Positions 53,067 to 62,425 are shown, counted from the first letter of the stretch. The stretch: 64,000 bases of DNA from Neorhizobium galegae (GCF_021391675.1 NZ_CP090095.1:4315001-4379000); one strand, 5' to 3'. The notes: generated from the sequence alone by a model not told the origin. Numbers and translations: made by a program.

Positions 53067-53431
53067 CTGCTCGGCGGCCTGCAGGCTTTTTTTTTATGGC
53101 TCAACCCAAGCCGATGCAGAAGCCGTCCGACACTGGAGCGATGGACGATGACGCCACGTCCGCAAAGTTCCACGCAAAGCTCGTCCAGCGTCAGTTCGCC
53201 ATTCTGTGCCAGCCGCTCTCCAACCCACGCGTGCTGTGCCGAAAGCTTACCGCCGCCAAGGTGCCCCTGCCGGCGCGGCGAAAGCGAACCTGTCTCGCGC
53301 TTCAGGATCACCAGATCGTTCACGAAACGCGGCGACACCCGAAAATGCCGGGCGGCCTCCCGATGCCCATGGCCTTCTTCCACTAACGCTACGACACGCT
53401 CACGCAACGCAATCGGATGTGACTTGCCCAT
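52949..53431 (-). CDS. IS630 transposase, N-terminal helix-turn-helix part (frame 1)
   Basis: The first frame begins with MGKSHPIALRERVVALVEEG and holds the paired helix-turn-helix that binds the inverted repeats (residues about 5-115). After GLSHKKK the frame runs into arginine/serine/proline-rich translation with no family similarity, since the true protein continues in the -1 frame. The switch is at nine consecutive A residues (53087-53095 on the minus strand). A ribosome site is weak. Functional status depends on frameshifting. Confidence 0.85.
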   Translation of the reverse strand: MGKSHPIALRERVVALVEEGHGHREAARHFRVSPRFVNDLVILKRETGSLSPRRQGHLGGGKLSAQHAWVGERLAQNGELTLDELCVELCGRGVIVHRSSVGRLLHRLGLSHKKKACRPPSSCARRSRGRVNCGPHGASLSSTKDWPGWFLSTRHRRTQS

Positions 53432-53509
53432 GGCGATCTCCCTTCACATCAAAGGGAATCACGGATGGACTGATTTGAGAACCATGAATCGCAAAAACAG
53501 CGACACGCT

Positions 53510-53917
53510 TTAGAGCCCGATCGACACGTCACGGCCGGCTGCGCGGATTGCCACCGCAAAGCCGCCGATTACGTCGACGAAAGTGATCGTCATCAGGATG
53601 AAGAAGATCTGCGTCGCGGCATCCCGCACCAGCAGGAATTCGACCAGATAGGCGATGAAGACCAGCATGGACAGCATGTGGTTGATCAGCGAACCGCGGC
53701 CGTTGCGGCTGGCTTTCAGGATTTCCACGAACAGGAAGACCAGCGAGATGACGATGATCACGTCGCCGAGCGTCATGGTCCAGACGGCACCCGACAGCAT
53801 CTGAAGCGAGCTGATGACGTTGCCGAGCGACGTGACCCCGCCGCTGCCCAGAATGCCGAGCATGCCCAGGTTATAGAGAATGAACGGGATGATCATCAGC
53901 GGCAATGCGGCAAGCAT
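53510..53917 (-). CDS. Small multi-pass membrane protein of unknown function
   Basis: A 135-residue protein with four hydrophobic helices (about residues 2-22, 38-58, 75-97 and 103-123). No known family is recognised. The ATG at 53917 follows GGAG by nine bases. The stop TAA is formed by the TA target duplication and the first base of the IS630 copy. Without the IS, the same codon reads TAG, so the protein end (RDVSIGL) is unchanged. It lies downstream of rpmF but the rpmF terminator separates them. Confidence 0.75.
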   Translation of the reverse strand: MLAALPLMIIPFILYNLGMLGILGSGGVTSLGNVISSLQMLSGAVWTMTLGDVIIVISLVFLFVEILKASRNGRGSLINHMLSMLVFIAYLVEFLLVRDAATQIFFILMTITFVDVIGGFAVAIRAAGRDVSIGL

Positions 53918-54003
53918 GGTCTCGGACTCCAGTCGATATGGCCGGACTGTACGTGCTTGCCCTGCTTTCGCAAGTCTTGGGCGCTGCAAAACAAGTCTTC
54001 GCG

Positions 54004-54032
54004 CAACAAAAAAGGCCGGCAGAGCCGGCCTT
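54004..54032 (-). terminator. Rho-independent terminator of rpmF
   Basis: On the minus strand AAGGCCGGC (54032-54024) pairs perfectly with GCCGGCCTT (54020-54012) around TCT and is followed by TTTTG. It lies 26 bases past the rpmF stop. Confidence 0.88.
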
Positions 54033-54057
54033 CGATGCAATAGAAGTCAGAAAACGC

Positions 54058-54243
54058 TTATGCGCTTTCCTTCGGCGTCAGAACCTGACGGCCGCGATAC
54101 ATGCCGGTCTTCAGATCGACATGGTGCGGACGGCGCAGTTCGCCGGAGTTCTTGTCTTCGATATAGGTCGGAGCCTTGAGTGCGTCTGCGGAGCGGCGCA
54201 TACCGCGCTTCGACGGGCTCGTTTTTCTCTTCGGTACAGCCAT
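54058..54243 (-). CDS. rpmF: 50S ribosomal protein L32
   Basis: A 61-residue L32 protein of the large ribosomal subunit. The start [17 protein letters not shown] is the family signature. This form lacks the four-cysteine zinc site found in some bacteria, which is usual for alphaproteobacteria. It is followed by a strong terminator and preceded by the glutathione-transferase-like gene on the same strand. Confidence 0.97.
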   Translation of the reverse strand: MAVPKRKTSPSKRGMRRSADALKAPTYIEDKNSGELRRPHHVDLKTGMYRGRQVLTPKESA

Positions 54244-54394
54244 TTTCGTTACTCCACTTGGGCGTCAAAAACATCATCCCCGGCCGGAACTGAGGCCGAT
54301 TGGACATGTCTCGATCTCGGAAATTTGGGCGGCTTATACATGCCCTACCGGGCTTTGACCAGTCCCTGCCTGGATTTTTTGAGAAATATGCGAC

Positions 54395-55042
54395 TTAAAC
54401 CTCGTCCTCCGGGACCACCCAGGTTTCGGCAAGTGCCGCCTCCTGCCACTTGAGCCAGGCCGGATGAGATTTCATTGCCGTCATATAGGCGAGCGTCTCC
54501 GCGTCGCTCGTCAGATCGTAGACGTCGAAACGGCTGACGACGGGCGCAAACATCGCATCCGCTCCGGAAAATTCGCCGAACAGGAAAGGCCCGCCGGATC
54601 TGGCCCGCAGCTCGCGCCAGATCGTCTCGATGCGCGCCACGTCGTCCATCACCCCGTCGGCAAGTGCGATCCTGCCCTTCGGCCGGCGCATGTTCATCGG
54701 GCAGGCATTGCGCAGCGCCCGGAAGCCGGAAATCATCTCCATCGAGATAGAACGCGCGACAGCGCGATCGGCAGCGGCTTTCGGCCAGATGCCTTTGTCC
54801 GGGAAAAGCTCGGCGGCATATTCGATGATCGCAAGCGATTCCCACACCCGCACATCGCCGTGGTGCAGCACCGGCACCTTGCCGGTCGGCGAGATCGGCC
54901 TGAATTCCGGATTGCCGGCCGGAAAATCGAAGGGTATCAGCACTTCCTCGAAGGCAATGCCCGCCGCCGTCAGCGCGATCCAGGGGCGGAGGGACCAGGA
55001 GGAGTAATTCTTGTTACCGATATAAAGGGTAAGCTTTTCCAT
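54395..55042 (-). CDS. Glutathione S-transferase family protein
   Basis: A 215-residue GST-like protein: an N-terminal thioredoxin-like domain (LTLYIGNKNYSSWSLRPWIAL; the SSWSLRP motif holds the catalytic serine of this zeta/beta-like subgroup; GKVPVLHHGDVRVWESLAIIEY is the glutathione-binding part) and a helical C-terminal domain. Substrates are unknown. The ATG at 55042 follows CGGAG by nine bases. It lies between mtgA and rpmF on the same strand; in related genomes mtgA and rpmF are direct neighbours, so this gene may be an insertion. Confidence 0.9.
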   Translation of the reverse strand: MEKLTLYIGNKNYSSWSLRPWIALTAAGIAFEEVLIPFDFPAGNPEFRPISPTGKVPVLHHGDVRVWESLAIIEYAAELFPDKGIWPKAAADRAVARSISMEMISGFRALRNACPMNMRRPKGRIALADGVMDDVARIETIWRELRARSGGPFLFGEFSGADAMFAPVVSRFDVYDLTSDAETLAYMTAMKSHPAWLKWQEAALAETWVVPEDEV

Positions 55043-55116
55043 GGGCCACATCTCCGGTTGGTTCACTCAGCCTCATAATGGCCTTATCCGGACGCGACCA
55101 ATGAAATCGATAGACC

Positions 55117-55863
55117 TCAATCATAAATGCATTTGATGTAATCGCCGGACCCGCGCGCCCGGCGCTCGACGAGCCCCGCCAGCTGCTGAACGCCGCGGCT
55201 CGGTTTGCCCGCGACGCGCGTGATAGGATTGGGAAGCGCCACAGCCAGAAGTGCGGCCTGCCGGGCGCTCAGCTTCGAAGCCGGCACCTTGAAATGATAT
55301 TGCGCCGCCGCTTCCGCGCCATAGATGCCCGGTCCCCACTCGGCGATGTTCAGATAGATCTCCATCATCCGCCGCTTCGACCACACGAGGTCCGCGCCAA
55401 GTGCCAACGGCAGCTCCAGCCCCTTGCGGATGAAGGAACGGCCGTTCCAGAGGAACAGGTTCTTGGCGGTCTGCATCGGAATGGTGCTCGCGCCCCGCGT
55501 CGCCTCGCCGTCGAGGGCATCCTCGACCACGCCGCGCATCTGGTTCCAGTCGACGCCGCCATGGAAGCAGAACTGGCCGTCCTCGGACATCATCACCGAT
55601 CGGACGAGGTTGGGCGAGATGTCGTCGAGGCCCACCCAGCGCCGGTCGTATCCACGAAACAGCGCCAGTTCCGACAGCATCAGCGTCGAGACGGGACGGG
55701 TGAACGGCAGCGCATAAACCAGGATCAGCAGATAGGGCAGCAGCACCAGCGCGATCGCGATCAACACGATCCGGCGGATCAGAGTTCCGGAAACCGGGCG
55801 CCGTCGCCAGCGGGGCCTCACGGGCTCCTCCTCCTGCACCTGCTGTTCGGGTGTGATGTCCAA
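55117..55863 (-). CDS. mtgA: Monofunctional peptidoglycan glycosyltransferase
   Basis: A 248-residue transglycosylase (GT51) that polymerises lipid II into glycan strands. A single membrane helix (about residues 28-52) anchors it; the catalytic site is recognised in [16 protein letters not shown] (first catalytic glutamate), the [16 protein letters not shown] motif and the [15 protein letters not shown] motif. No penicillin-binding domain follows. It diverges from the polyprenyl synthase gene across 130 bases. A proline/arginine-rich N-terminus is cytoplasmic. Confidence 0.96.
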   Translation of the reverse strand: MDITPEQQVQEEEPVRPRWRRRPVSGTLIRRIVLIAIALVLLPYLLILVYALPFTRPVSTLMLSELALFRGYDRRWVGLDDISPNLVRSVMMSEDGQFCFHGGVDWNQMRGVVEDALDGEATRGASTIPMQTAKNLFLWNGRSFIRKGLELPLALGADLVWSKRRMMEIYLNIAEWGPGIYGAEAAAQYHFKVPASKLSARQAALLAVALPNPITRVAGKPSRGVQQLAGLVERRARGSGDYIKCIYD

Positions 55864-55993
55864 TATCGCACTCGTTCCTCGTTTTGAGTTTCATAACCGC
55901 TCAACGTGGCCAAGGCGAGTCTGGTGCCGAAAACTTCGCGTGTCCTGGTGAATCGCCGTTGCCAGCCAACCATCGGCATGCCAAACAGCGGCC

Positions 55994-56908
55994 ATGACGG
56001 ACGCGAAAACGGCATTCGAAACACGCCTGCGGCAGAGCGCCGCCGAGACGGGAGCCCTGCTTTCGTCTCTCCTGTCCGATACCCCTCTTTCCGACGAGAC
56101 GACCCGCCCGGCGCATCTGATGGCCGCCATGCGGCATGGATCGCTGAACGGCGGGAAGCGGCTGAGGCCCTTCCTCGTCCGCGAGAGCGCCGCCCTGCTC
56201 GGCGGGCCGGCGGATGCAGCACTTCGGGTCGGCGTCGCGCTCGAATGCCTGCATTGTTATTCGCTGATCCACGACGACCTGCCGGCGATGGACGACGACG
56301 ACCTGCGCCGCGGCCAGCCGACCGTCCACAAGGCCTTCGACGAGGCGACCGCGATCCTTGCCGGCGACAGCCTGCTGACCTATGCCTTCGACATCATTGC
56401 CGCGCCGGAAACCGCGCTCGCCGACCGGTTGAAGACGGAACTCGTTCTGTCGCTTGCCCGCGCGGCAGGACCCGGCGGCATGGCGGGTGGCCAGGCGCTC
56501 GATCTCGCCGCCGAAAGATCACCGCCCGACGAGGCCGGCATCACCATATTGCAGGCGATGAAGACCGGTGCGCTGCTGCGCTTTGCCTGCGAGGCGGGCG
56601 CAATCATCGCCGGCTCTGAGCCGCAGCATCGCGAAAGGCTGCGGCTCTTCGGCCAGAAGATCGGCCTTGCCTTCCAGCTCGCCGACGATCTGCTCGACCT
56701 GACCTCGGATGCCGCCACCCTGGGCAAGGCGACCGGCAAGGACGCCGGACGCGGCAAGGGCACGCTCGTGGCACTACACGGCGTAACCTGGGCCGAGGAC
56801 CGGCTGGACGCTTTGACGGCCGAGGCGGTAGAACTGCTTGCGCCCTACGGCGAAAAGGCGTCCATTCTGCAGGAGACCGCGCGCTTCATCGCCAGCCGGG
56901 AAAACTAG
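55994..56908 (+). CDS. ispA: Polyprenyl synthase (farnesyl/geranyl diphosphate synthase)
   Basis: A 304-residue isoprenyl diphosphate synthase. The first aspartate-rich motif DDLPAMDDDDLRRG (FARM) and the second, LADDLLDLTSD (SARM), are present together with GGKRLRPFLV. The DDxxxxD form of the first motif and the length are typical of bacterial FPP synthase (IspA). Product chain length cannot be fixed by sight; GGPP is the alternative. It feeds the same pathway as ispG at 61-62 kb. The LysE gene follows after 19 bases. Confidence 0.9.
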   Translation: MTDAKTAFETRLRQSAAETGALLSSLLSDTPLSDETTRPAHLMAAMRHGSLNGGKRLRPFLVRESAALLGGPADAALRVGVALECLHCYSLIHDDLPAMDDDDLRRGQPTVHKAFDEATAILAGDSLLTYAFDIIAAPETALADRLKTELVLSLARAAGPGGMAGGQALDLAAERSPPDEAGITILQAMKTGALLRFACEAGAIIAGSEPQHRERLRLFGQKIGLAFQLADDLLDLTSDAATLGKATGKDAGRGKGTLVALHGVTWAEDRLDALTAEAVELLAPYGEKASILQETARFIASREN

Positions 56909-56927
56909 ACAGGGATAGGAAACGAGA

Positions 56928-57569
56928 ATGCCGGACGTCCTGAGCTATCTGCCCTACATGTGGCCGGCCTATGTGGCCTATGTCATCAATGTCGCGAGCC
57001 CGGGCCCGGCCAATTTCGCCATCATCGGCACCTCGATCTCGCAAGGGCGCCGCGCCGGTCTGATCACGGCGCTCGGCATCGCCTGCGGTTCTTTCACCTG
57101 GGCTTGCGCCGCAGCGCTCGGTCTTGCGGCGCTGCTCCGCAATTATGCGATCGCTCTGGAGATCATGAAGGTGCTCGGCGGGATCTACCTGATCTACCTA
57201 GCCTGGAAGGCCTACAAATCCGCGCGCCTGCCGGATTCCAAGGTCGCCCTCGGCAATGCCCGGACGAACTATACCGCCCGCCAGCTCTGGCTGCGCGGTT
57301 ACGCGATCCACGTCACCAATCCGAAGGCGATCTTTGCCTGGCTGGCGATCATTTCGCTCGGCCTGCCGGAAAATGCGCCGACCTCGGCGATCCTGCTGAT
57401 CATCTGCGTCTGCATGAGCTCGAGCATGCTGATCTTCACCACCTATGCGATGGTCTTTTCGACATCCCACGCACTGCGGGGCTACAAGGCCGCGCGGCGC
57501 TGGGTCGAAGGTACGATGGCGGTATTCTACAGCGTCGCCGGCTTGAAGCTGCTGACGAGCCGCATCTGA
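56928..57569 (+). CDS. LysE-family amino-acid exporter
   Basis: A 213-residue inner-membrane protein with six helices of the LysE/RhtB type, which exports amino acids or related small molecules. The characteristic N-terminal motif is NVASPGPANFAIIGTSISQGRRAG and LGGIYLIYLAWKAYKS follows, both in outline. The start lies 19 bases after the isoprenoid synthase gene, with an AGGAAACG ribosome site. The gene converges with the OmpA-like gene. The substrate is unknown. Confidence 0.9.
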   Translation: MPDVLSYLPYMWPAYVAYVINVASPGPANFAIIGTSISQGRRAGLITALGIACGSFTWACAAALGLAALLRNYAIALEIMKVLGGIYLIYLAWKAYKSARLPDSKVALGNARTNYTARQLWLRGYAIHVTNPKAIFAWLAIISLGLPENAPTSAILLIICVCMSSSMLIFTTYAMVFSTSHALRGYKAARRWVEGTMAVFYSVAGLKLLTSRI

Positions 57570-57598
57570 GCGGCTCGCCTTCCCTCAGACTTTTATGA

Positions 57599-58258
57599 TC
57601 AGCCCTGGGTGATCGGCGCGATCGCCACTTCGACGCGGCGGTTCTGCGCGCGGCCGTCCGAGGTCGCGTTGGAAGCAACCGGCTGCGACGGCCCAAAGCC
57701 CATCGTCGACATGCGGCGCTGGTCCACACCACGGCTGCCGAGATAATTCGCGACGGAACCGGCGCGACGCTCGGAAAGAGCCTGGTTATGCTGCAGGCTG
57801 CCGGTCGAATCCGTGTGGCCGTTGACGTCGATGAGTGTCTTGTTGAACTTGTTCAGCACGATCGCGACAGAATCCAGCGTCCGGTAGAAGGGCGGGATCA
57901 CCTGGTCCTGGTCGGTGGCGAACGTGATGTTCGACGGCATGTTGAGGATGATGCGGTCGCCGACGCGGGTCACCGAAACGCCGGTGCCCTGCAGCTGGGC
58001 GCGCAGTTCCGCTTCCTGGTTGTCCATATAGGCGCCGATACCGCCGCCGGCGAGCGCGCCGATACTGGCACCGATCAGTGCGTTGCGGCCCGCATGGCGT
58101 CCGCCGGTCAAGCCGCCGGCAAGCGCGCCGAGGCCGGCACCGATGGCGGCGCCGCCGGCTGTGTTGGAAACCTTCTGCTCGCCCGTATAAGGGTCGGTCG
58201 TGGTGCAGGCGGAAAGATAGGTCGCGCAAAGTGCGACGATTGCGATTTTCTTCAGCAT
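57599..58258 (-). CDS. OmpA-like lipoprotein with glycine zipper
   Basis: A 219-residue outer-membrane-associated protein. The signal ends in a lipobox LSAC, a glycine zipper follows (GAAIGAGLGALAGGLTGG, residues about 36-75) and the C-terminal OmpA domain binds peptidoglycan (FATDQDQVIPPFYRTLDSVA; DVNGHTDSTGS; LSERRAGSVANYL; RAQNRRVEV). This YiaD-like layout tethers the outer membrane to the wall. It is the second glycine-zipper lipoprotein in the window (see 49053). It converges with the LysE gene. Confidence 0.93.
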   Translation of the reverse strand: MLKKIAIVALCATYLSACTTTDPYTGEQKVSNTAGGAAIGAGLGALAGGLTGGRHAGRNALIGASIGALAGGGIGAYMDNQEAELRAQLQGTGVSVTRVGDRIILNMPSNITFATDQDQVIPPFYRTLDSVAIVLNKFNKTLIDVNGHTDSTGSLQHNQALSERRAGSVANYLGSRGVDQRRMSTMGFGPSQPVASNATSDGRAQNRRVEVAIAPITQG

Positions 58259-58351
58259 GTAGATGGATATCCCCGTCGTCAGTGGTGATCCTCATTTACC
58301 ATGAATTGCGGCAATAGCGAGGAGGACGCCGCAGTGACGACGTCCTCCTCG

Positions 58352-58786
58352 TCAGAAGCCTGCAAGGGCTGGCGCGCCCGCCACACGGGCCTCGCGGTGG
58401 AGGATGGCAACCATCACCAGCCCGCCGATAAGGCTGACATGTTCGAAGGTGAACATCATCTCGATGAACGCTGCCTCGCCGGTCATTGTCCAGAACGCGT
58501 GAGCGATCGGGATGGTCAGCGCTGTAAAGACGCCCAGCGCTCCGGCGCCGAGCCAGGCCCAGCGGCCTGAAATCACCAAGGCGCAACCGCCGAGCTGAAC
58601 GATGATGACGGCGATGGCCATCGGAACCGCCGGCATCACGCCATATCGTTCCATTTCCGCCACCGCACCGCCGAAGTCGATGACCTTGGCAAGACCGCTC
58701 GACCAGAAGACGAATGTGAGAAGCACGCGGGCCAGAATGCCGAAGGACCGGGAGGCCAGAAGACCGTTGATCATAGAGGGCGTCAT
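58352..58786 (-). CDS. DoxX-family membrane protein
   Basis: A 144-residue protein with four membrane helices and the DoxX pattern (VLLTFVFWSSGLAKVIDFGGAVAEM near residues 21-45 in outline; AHAFWTM near 100). DoxX proteins are linked to redox functions in the membrane but their activity is not settled. The ATG at 58786 follows CTGAGGAG. It begins ten bases after the cupin gene stop, so they form an operon under the operator at 59327-59357 and the adjacent TetR protein. Confidence 0.9.
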   Translation of the reverse strand: MTPSMINGLLASRSFGILARVLLTFVFWSSGLAKVIDFGGAVAEMERYGVMPAVPMAIAVIIVQLGGCALVISGRWAWLGAGALGVFTALTIPIAHAFWTMTGEAAFIEMMFTFEHVSLIGGLVMVAILHREARVAGAPALAGF

Positions 58787-58796
58787 TGTCGTCTCC

Positions 58797-59285
58797 TCAG
58801 GCGTTGGCGGGAACCGGGATATCGATGCCGAAACGCGCGGCGGTCGCCACGATCTTCGGAACATCCGGCGGCAGCATGTCCGGAAACGTGGTCGAGCCGG
58901 ATGGCAGCGGGTCGCCGATCGCGACGAAAAATTCCTCGTGAAGGTCACCCGGGAAATTGATCAGGAGCAGCCGCGAGGTCGTCTCGGCGATATTGCGGAA
59001 GGAATGCATCGTGCCCGGCGCGACATGGACGAAATCGCCGGGGCCGCAATGCTTGACCTCATCGCCGACGATGATCTCGTAGCGGCCCTCGAGAATGAGG
59101 AACGCTTCCTGATCGGTCTGCGTATGCGGCGGTGGGCCGGCATTGGGCGCGGTCAGCACGTCGATGACGGTGAAATTTTCTTTCGTATCCGCGAAGCGAG
59201 CGCGGAATGTCAAGATATTGCCGAGGAAATGCACCGTCAGGGGCGCGGCGGAAATGCCGACTGGAGATGTGGAAGCCGTGTTCAT
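58797..59285 (-). CDS. Cupin-domain protein
   Basis: A 162-residue single-domain cupin. Metal-binding motif 1 reads PPPHTQTDQEAFLILEG, close to the G(X)5HXH(X)3,4E pattern with the second His replaced by Gln, and motif 2 is PGDFVHVAPGTMHSFRN with PGxxH intact. The fold holds a metal; the substrate is unknown and may be a quercetinase- or isomerase-like aromatic. The ATG at 59285 follows AAGGTACAAGACC. It is the first gene of a cupin-DoxX operon that diverges from a tetR gene. Confidence 0.88.
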   Translation of the reverse strand: MNTASTSPVGISAAPLTVHFLGNILTFRARFADTKENFTVIDVLTAPNAGPPPHTQTDQEAFLILEGRYEIIVGDEVKHCGPGDFVHVAPGTMHSFRNIAETTSRLLLINFPGDLHEEFFVAIGDPLPSGSTTFPDMLPPDVPKIVATAARFGIDIPVPANA

Positions 59286-59326
59286 GGTCTTGTACCTTGG
59301 AGGGTTTGTGATACACTTAAATCTTA

Positions 59327-59357
59327 ATGAGACTAAAATCTCATAACGAGAATGAGA
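59327..59357. promoter_or_regulatory. Three-half-site operator between cupin gene and tetR
   Basis: ATGAGA (59327-59332), TCTCAT (59339-59344) and ATGAGA (59352-59357) alternate with spacers of six and seven bases, giving two overlapping palindromes. The third half-site overlaps the upstream start codon of tetR. It is in the middle of the divergent promoter region, so a TetR-type autorepressor site is the natural reading. Confidence 0.65.
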
Positions 59358-59972
59358 TGTCAAGTGAGTGACGTGAAGAAAACAGAACGGGTAAACCAGA
59401 AGAAGCGGACGCGTGCCGAATTGCTGCGCACCGCTAGGCAATTGATCGAGGCCGGAGGGCATCCCTCCGTGGCGGAAGTCGCCGATGCGGCGGGCATTTC
59501 CCGTGCCACGGCCTATCGCTATTTCTCGACGCCGGACGAAATGGTGCATGAAGCGGTGCTCGATGCGGTGGCCGACGGGGTTCGCCTGCCAGACAGTATA
59601 GCCGTGAGCGGCACCGTGGAGGAACGGCTGGACGAGATCGTCGGCCAGATCTTTCGCATGGTGGCAGCGAACGAAAGTGTCTTCCGCACCTTTCTCGCCA
59701 CGTCCATCACCAGCGATACCCAGCCGCGGCGTGGCGGCCGGCGCATTCCATGGCTGACGGAAGCGCTGGAACCGTTGCGCCCCAGGCTCGCCAAGGATGT
59801 CTTCGACCGGCTGCTTTACGGATTGTCGATGCTGACGGGTATCGAATCCCTCGTCGTGCTCCGCGATATCTGCGATGTCGATCCGCAGGAGGGCGAACGG
59901 ATCGTGCGCTGGTCCGCCCAAGCCATGCTGGCGAAGGCTCTGGCTGAGGAAACGTCCACGGGAAGAAAATAG
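59352..59972 (+). CDS. TetR-family transcriptional regulator
   Basis: A 206-residue repressor with an N-terminal helix-turn-helix (about residues 18-65: RAELLRTARQLI, SVAEVADAAGISRATAYRYFST) and a larger C-terminal ligand domain. It likely controls itself and the divergent cupin-DoxX operon through the ATGAGA/TCTCAT sites. The ligand is unknown. Start is uncertain: the ATG at 59352 overlaps the operator, while a GTG at 59364 (MSDVKK...) would begin after it. It converges with hisC across six bases. Confidence 0.92.
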   Translation: MRCQVSDVKKTERVNQKKRTRAELLRTARQLIEAGGHPSVAEVADAAGISRATAYRYFSTPDEMVHEAVLDAVADGVRLPDSIAVSGTVEERLDEIVGQIFRMVAANESVFRTFLATSITSDTQPRRGGRRIPWLTEALEPLRPRLAKDVFDRLLYGLSMLTGIESLVVLRDICDVDPQEGERIVRWSAQAMLAKALAEETSTGRK

Positions 59973-59978
59973 CCGCTG

Positions 59979-61043
59979 TTAGCCCGCGGCCGGCAGGTTC
60001 TTCAGGACTTCGAGCAGCCGGTCGCATTCGGCATCCGTGCCGATCGAGATGCGCAGATGGTCGGCTATGCGCGGCTTGTTCCAGTGGCGAACAAGCACGC
60101 CCTCGGCCCGCAAGGCTGAATAGACTTCGGCGCCCGACAGAGCAGGATGCCCGGCGAAAACGAAATTCGCCTGTGACGGCAGAACCTCGAAACCCATCGC
60201 AAGCAATTCATCGCTGACGCGGTTGCGCGTCGCGATGATCTTCTGCCGGCAGGTCTCGAACCATTCCACATCTTCGATCGCGGCAGTGGCGGCAACCTGC
60301 GCCAGCCGGTCGAGCGGATAGGAATTGAAACTGTCTTTCACGCGCTCCAAAGCATCGATCAGATGCCGCTGACCGAGGGCGAAACCAATGCGCATGCCGG
60401 CAAGCGAACGGGATTTCGACAGCGTCTGGATGACCAGAAGGTTCGGATAGCGGGCAATCAGGCTCGCGGCGGTGTCGCCACCGAAATCGATATAGGCCTC
60501 GTCCACCACGACCGGTGCCTCGGGATGGGCGGCAACCAGCGCCTCGATCTCCGGGAGCGCCAGGCCGATGCCGGTCGGCGCATTCGGATTTGGAATGATG
60601 ATCGCGCCGCAGGGCCGGTCGTAGTCGGAAAGTCGGATCCGGAAACCTTCATCGAGGGGGATTTCGACCACGTCGATATCGTAGAGCCGGCTATAGGTCG
60701 GATAGAAGCTGTAGGTGATATCCGGATAAAGCAGCGGCCTGTCGTGCTTCAGCAAGGCCTGGAACGTGTGCGCCAGCACCTCGTCCGAACCGTTGCCGAC
60801 GAACACTTGATCCGCTTGCACGCCGAAACGCGCAGCAATCGCTTCGCGCAACGCCCTCGCCGACGGATCCGGATAAAGCCGCAACGCATCGTCCGCCGCC
60901 GCCTGGATCGCGGCAACCGCCTTTGCAGACGGCCCGTAGGGGTTTTCGTTTGTGTTGAGCTTGACGAGATTCTGGATACGCGGCTGCTCGCCCGCGACAT
61001 AGGGCGTAAGCCGGCTGACGATCGGCGACCAGTATTGGCTCAT
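59979..61043 (-). CDS. hisC: Histidinol-phosphate aminotransferase
   Basis: A 354-residue PLP-dependent class II aminotransferase for histidine biosynthesis. Conserved elements: [39 protein letters not shown] and the PLP lysine in [15 protein letters not shown]. The length fits HisC, though such enzymes often also accept phenylalanine or tyrosine precursors. It begins four bases after ispG, so the two are co-transcribed. Rhizobia usually encode more than one hisC. Confidence 0.93.
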   Translation of the reverse strand: MSQYWSPIVSRLTPYVAGEQPRIQNLVKLNTNENPYGPSAKAVAAIQAAADDALRLYPDPSARALREAIAARFGVQADQVFVGNGSDEVLAHTFQALLKHDRPLLYPDITYSFYPTYSRLYDIDVVEIPLDEGFRIRLSDYDRPCGAIIIPNPNAPTGIGLALPEIEALVAAHPEAPVVVDEAYIDFGGDTAASLIARYPNLLVIQTLSKSRSLAGMRIGFALGQRHLIDALERVKDSFNSYPLDRLAQVAATAAIEDVEWFETCRQKIIATRNRVSDELLAMGFEVLPSQANFVFAGHPALSGAEVYSALRAEGVLVRHWNKPRIADHLRISIGTDAECDRLLEVLKNLPAAG

Positions 61044-61047
61044 GGAA

Positions 61048-62298
61048 TTATTCTGCGGCCGTGCGCTGGCCGAAGCGCTGCTCGATATAGTCGATGACGA
61101 GCTTCTCGAAATCGGCGGCGATGTTTACGCCCCGCAAAGTCAGCGCCTTCTTGCCGTCGATGAACACGGGTGCTGCCGGCGTTTCACCGGTACCCGGCAG
61201 CGAAATGCCGATATCGGCGTGCTTGCTCTCGCCCGGACCGTTGACGATGCAGCCCATGACCGCGACATTGAGCGCCTCAACGCCCGGATATTTCTCGCGC
61301 CAGACCGGCATGTTCTTGCGAAGGTCGTTCTGGATGTTCTGGGCGAGTTCCTGGAACACCGTCGAAGTGGTGCGGCCACATCCGGGACAGGCGGCGACGA
61401 CCGGAACGAACTGGCGGAAGCCCATGACCTGCAGCAGTTCCTGCGCCACCTGCACTTCGCGGGTACGGTCGCCGTTCGGTTCCGGCGTCAGCGAAACGCG
61501 GATCGTGTCGCCGATCCCATGCTGCAGCACGTAGCCCATGGCTGCCGACGAGGCGACGATGCCCTTGGAGCCCATGCCGGCCTCGGTGAGGCCGAGATGC
61601 AGCGCGTGGTCGGAGCGCTCTGTGAGCATGGAATAGACGGCGATCAGGTCCTGAACCTGGCTCACCTTGGCCGACAGGATGATGCGGTTGCGCGGCAGGC
61701 CGATCTGCTCGGCAAGCTCGGCGGAGATCAGCGCCGACTGGACGATTGCCTCGTGCATGACCTGGCGGGCCGACAGCGGCGAACCATCTGCGGCATTGCG
61801 GTCCATCAGCGTGGTCAGGAGATCCTGGTCGAGCGAACCCCAGTTGACGCCGATACGGACAGGCTTGTCGTAACGGATCGCCATCTCGATGATGTCGGCG
61901 AACTGCTTGTCCTTCTTGTCCTTGAAGCCAACATTGCCCGGATTGATGCGGTATTTCGCCAACGCCTCGGCGCAGGCCGGATGGTCCGCCAGCAGCTTAT
62001 GGCCGATATAATGGAAATCGCCGATCAGCGGCACGTCCATGCCGAGCCGCAGCAGGCGCTCGCGGATTTTTGGAACGGCGGCAGCACTCTCGTCACGATC
62101 GACGGTAATGCGGACGAGTTCCGAGCCGGCCTTGTAGAGTGCCGCGACCTGGGCGACCGTTCCGTCGATATCGGCGGTATCGGTATTGGTCATCGACTGC
62201 ACGACAACAGGTGCGCCTCCGCCGACGATGACGCCGCCGACATCGACTGCGACTGTGGCGCGGCGCGGTTTCGGATCATAATCGACGGGTGCGGTCAT
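61048..62298 (-). CDS. ispG: 4-hydroxy-3-methylbut-2-enyl-diphosphate synthase
   Basis: A 416-residue GcpE, the sixth step of the MEP isoprenoid pathway, with a [4Fe-4S] cluster. The N-terminal TIM barrel starts [16 protein letters not shown]...[13 protein letters not shown], and the cluster cysteines are in ACPGCGRTT and [11 protein letters not shown]. It is the longer type with an insertion typical of proteobacteria. The product feeds the polyprenyl synthase encoded at 56 kb. hisC follows immediately. Confidence 0.97.
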   Translation of the reverse strand: MTAPVDYDPKPRRATVAVDVGGVIVGGGAPVVVQSMTNTDTADIDGTVAQVAALYKAGSELVRITVDRDESAAAVPKIRERLLRLGMDVPLIGDFHYIGHKLLADHPACAEALAKYRINPGNVGFKDKKDKQFADIIEMAIRYDKPVRIGVNWGSLDQDLLTTLMDRNAADGSPLSARQVMHEAIVQSALISAELAEQIGLPRNRIILSAKVSQVQDLIAVYSMLTERSDHALHLGLTEAGMGSKGIVASSAAMGYVLQHGIGDTIRVSLTPEPNGDRTREVQVAQELLQVMGFRQFVPVVAACPGCGRTTSTVFQELAQNIQNDLRKNMPVWREKYPGVEALNVAVMGCIVNGPGESKHADIGISLPGTGETPAAPVFIDGKKALTLRGVNIAADFEKLVIDYIEQRFGQRTAAE

Positions 62299-62425
62299 CG
62301 GAAGTCTCGTCGCCTTGGGAATGAAGCGCCTTTCAGGTGGCGTATGGCTTGCGGCTTGTCAACCGCCGCAACACACACTTTATCGCACCGGCCCTTCCCG
62401 TTCCAGCCCGGCAGGCTGACGCAGC

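Larger units (their letters stand above)
52464..53512. mobile_element. IS630-family insertion sequence
   Basis: About 1045 bases (52466-53510) bounded by identical terminal repeats AAGCGTGTCGC (52466-52476) and GCGACACGCTT (53500-53510) and flanked on both sides by TA, the target duplication of IS630/Tc1 elements. It encodes a two-frame DDE transposase on the minus strand. It is inserted between phaR and a small membrane-protein gene, exactly in the stop codon of the latter. Both ends are intact, so the copy looks recent. Confidence 0.95.
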
